A stretch of 64,000 nt of DNA, from NCBI GenBank assembly GCA_910583555.1, contig CAJTXO010000001.1, positions 124,001-188,000 of the forward strand, in the 5' to 3' direction. The notes under the pieces are model-generated. The model worked only from the letters and a program-made list of their open reading frames with translations. It made no database searches and had not been told where the DNA came from. The translations under genes were made by a program, and so were the position numbers. The DNA is from an uncultured Eubacterium sp. GTDB taxonomy: Bacteria; Bacillota; Clostridia; Lachnospirales; Lachnospiraceae. Below, in pieces: positions 63,168 to 64,000 of this stretch (positions are counted from its first letter, which is position 1; every line of letters starts with the position of its first letter).

Positions 63168-63212
63168 ATTATATCTGAAATACAGATATAAGTCAATATC
63201 TGTATTTCAGAT
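63168..63212 (-). promoter_or_regulatory. DGR promoter inside a 17-bp-arm palindrome
   Basis: Perfect arms 63173-63189 (ATCTGAAATACAGATAT) and 63196-63212 with a six-base centre. On the minus strand TTGACT (complement of 63191-63196), 17 bases, TATAAT (complement of 63168-63173): the -35 box is in the palindrome centre and the -10 at its edge. A protein bound here would block the DGR operon. Confidence 0.88.
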
Positions 63213-63232
63213 GTTTTATAGTAATGCTCAAG

Positions 63233-63256
63233 ACTCAAGTACTCAAGTACTCAAGT
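63233..63256. repeat. Three perfect 8-bp tandem repeats
   Basis: ACTCAAGT three times in direct order, 30 bases before the XRE start codon. Might be an operator array or spacing element. Confidence 0.8.
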
Positions 63257-63285
63257 AATAAAATCTATTTACAAAGGAGGCACCT

Positions 63286-63501
63286 ATGATATTACAAAAT
63301 CTGAAAAATATTAGAGAAGACCATGACATCCGCCAGAAAACGCTCGCCGAATACCTCGGCGTATCCCAAAACACCTATTCCCAGTATGAAAACGGCGTTA
63401 TTTCCATTTCCCCCGAAATGCTCATCAAACTCGGGGATTATTTTGATGTGTCAGTCGATTATCTGCTTGGGCGGACGAATAATAAGAAGAGGTACAGATA
63501 A
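63286..63501 (+). CDS. XRE-family repressor next to the DGR
   Basis: 71 residues, one Cro/C1 helix-turn-helix: LKNIREDHDIRQKTLAEYLGVSQNTYSQYENG then LGDYFDVSVDYLLGRT. Strong AAAGGAGG site. It is divergent from avd, with the palindrome-embedded DGR promoter between. It likely binds that palindrome and controls both genes. Confidence 0.9.
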   Translation: MILQNLKNIREDHDIRQKTLAEYLGVSQNTYSQYENGVISISPEMLIKLGDYFDVSVDYLLGRTNNKKRYR

Positions 63502-63544
63502 AAGGTGTAAAGTTTTGATAATTCAATAAAGACTTTACACCTTT
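63501..63544 (+). terminator. Terminator after the XRE gene
   Basis: AAAGGTGTAAAG / CTTTACACCTTT arms around 20 bases, then TTTTATTGG. Same 12-bp stem as at 21749-21790. Confidence 0.85.
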
Positions 63545-63565
63545 TTATTGGTTGCTATTTAGTTG

Positions 63566-63730
63566 TTACTCTTCTAATGCCTTTTCAATTCTTTCGTTAT
63601 CTTTCTCAAGGTATTCGAGTGCTTTTTCAGTATTGCCATTTTTTAATTGCTCTATTACGAGGTCATTCAAAAACTTGTCTTTTCTGAGACTGTCTTTATA
63701 TTGCATATCTGTGGGCATATCTGCCACCAT
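63566..63730 (-). CDS. 54-residue helical protein, unknown
   Basis: Frame MVADMPTDMQYKDSLRKDKF... ending EKDNERIEKALEE. All helical, charged, no family recognised. The start has only a close GAAAGG; a downstream ATG (MPTDMQ) is an alternative. Follows the partial gene at the right edge by 49 bases on the same strand. Confidence 0.5.
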   Translation of the reverse strand: MVADMPTDMQYKDSLRKDKFLNDLVIEQLKNGNTEKALEYLEKDNERIEKALEE

Positions 63731-63779
63731 CCTTTCACCGCCTTTCTGATTTTTTTGTATGTAAAAGGAAGTTTTTAGG

Positions 63780-64000
63780 CTAAATCAACCCAAAATGCTT
63801 AGCGATTTTATCGCATACCTCTTCTCTCATATCCACCCCATTATCTTCACGCACAACCGTGAAAAAACCACTGTTGGCCAATTCATCATAATGCTCCTGA
63901 CTGTTAATAAGCGCAAGTCCTCGCTTATAATTTTCCATAACCGCTTCGGGATCGTCGCAGCGATCAATAACGCTGAGGATAAATTGCTTTTCGGGGTCGC
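63780..64000 (-). CDS. C-terminal part of an unknown protein (partial)
   Basis: The minus frame reads DPEKQFILSVIDRCDDPEAV...YDELANSGFFTVVREDNGVDMREEV...KHFGLI to a stop at 63780. Helical and acidic; the 5' end lies beyond the window. No family recognised. Confidence 0.6.
   Translation of the reverse strand, partial: DPEKQFILSVIDRCDDPEAVMENYKRGLALINSQEHYDELANSGFFTVVREDNGVDMREEVCDKIAKHFGLI

Overview
The window reads as a chromosomal piece of a Gram-positive, low-to-medium GC anaerobic Clostridia bacterium, most likely a gut Lachnospiraceae. Pointers are the ddl-DUF1934-dapF gene order, a ferredoxin:thioredoxin-reductase-like protein beside thioredoxin, nadABC with an NiaR-type repressor, proteins ending in lysine-rich fibrous tails, TTGACA/TATAAT promoters and strong GGAGG ribosome sites. 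This is inferred from gene content; no rRNA or tRNA gene was found to confirm it.

Layout. 0.3-7.6 kb is a compact biosynthetic locus: a hotdog dehydratase, a 799-residue fusion of an active ketosynthase with a cysteine-less chain-length-factor-like partner, an acyl carrier protein, and a divergent C-A-PCP-TE NRPS module whose thioesterase has a Cys nucleophile. 7.6-10.4 kb is an AT-rich three-gene operon (DUF262, ABC/AAA-type ATPase, PtuB-like HNH nuclease) with the look of an anti-phage system. 10.6-13.2 kb has a degenerate multicopper-oxidase-like protein and a response-regulator/GNAT pair flanked by two copies of one hairpin. 13.3-17.5 kb is a MarR-controlled heterodimeric ABC exporter. 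17.8-21.7 kb is nadA-nadB-nadC-niaR, with four palindromic hairpins between nadA and nadB.

21.8-46 kb is mostly housekeeping and envelope: GH10 xylanase lipoprotein, trpS, a glucosaminidase, an AGCS transporter, ddl, DUF1934, dapF, FTR-like, thioredoxin, uvrC, a HAD phosphatase, ftsH, pyrG, a secreted SGNH esterase, a MoxR/DUF58/transglutaminase operon, a glycosyltransferase and recJ. 46-56.7 kb is accessory: HigBA with an ImmA/IrrE-type peptidase, a methyltransferase, a Nudix protein with a tandem repeat, an SPFH protein paired with an NAD-kinase-like protein, zinc-ribbon proteins, MazEF, decayed RelE/ParE toxins and gene fragments.

56.7-63.5 kb is a complete diversity-generating retroelement (DGR). 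An accessory protein (Avd), template repeat, reverse transcriptase and a 1447-residue secreted target protein lie in one minus-strand unit. Template and variable repeats are both 118 bp and differ at 18 positions, every one an adenine in the template sense strand. The promoter is embedded in a 17-bp-arm palindrome next to a divergent XRE repressor gene, so the retroelement is probably regulated. A second, decayed target gene carrying the end of another variable repeat survives at 54.8-55.1 kb. The DGR, the hybrid ketosynthase/Cys-thioesterase locus and the DUF262/ATPase/HNH operon are the most interesting parts.
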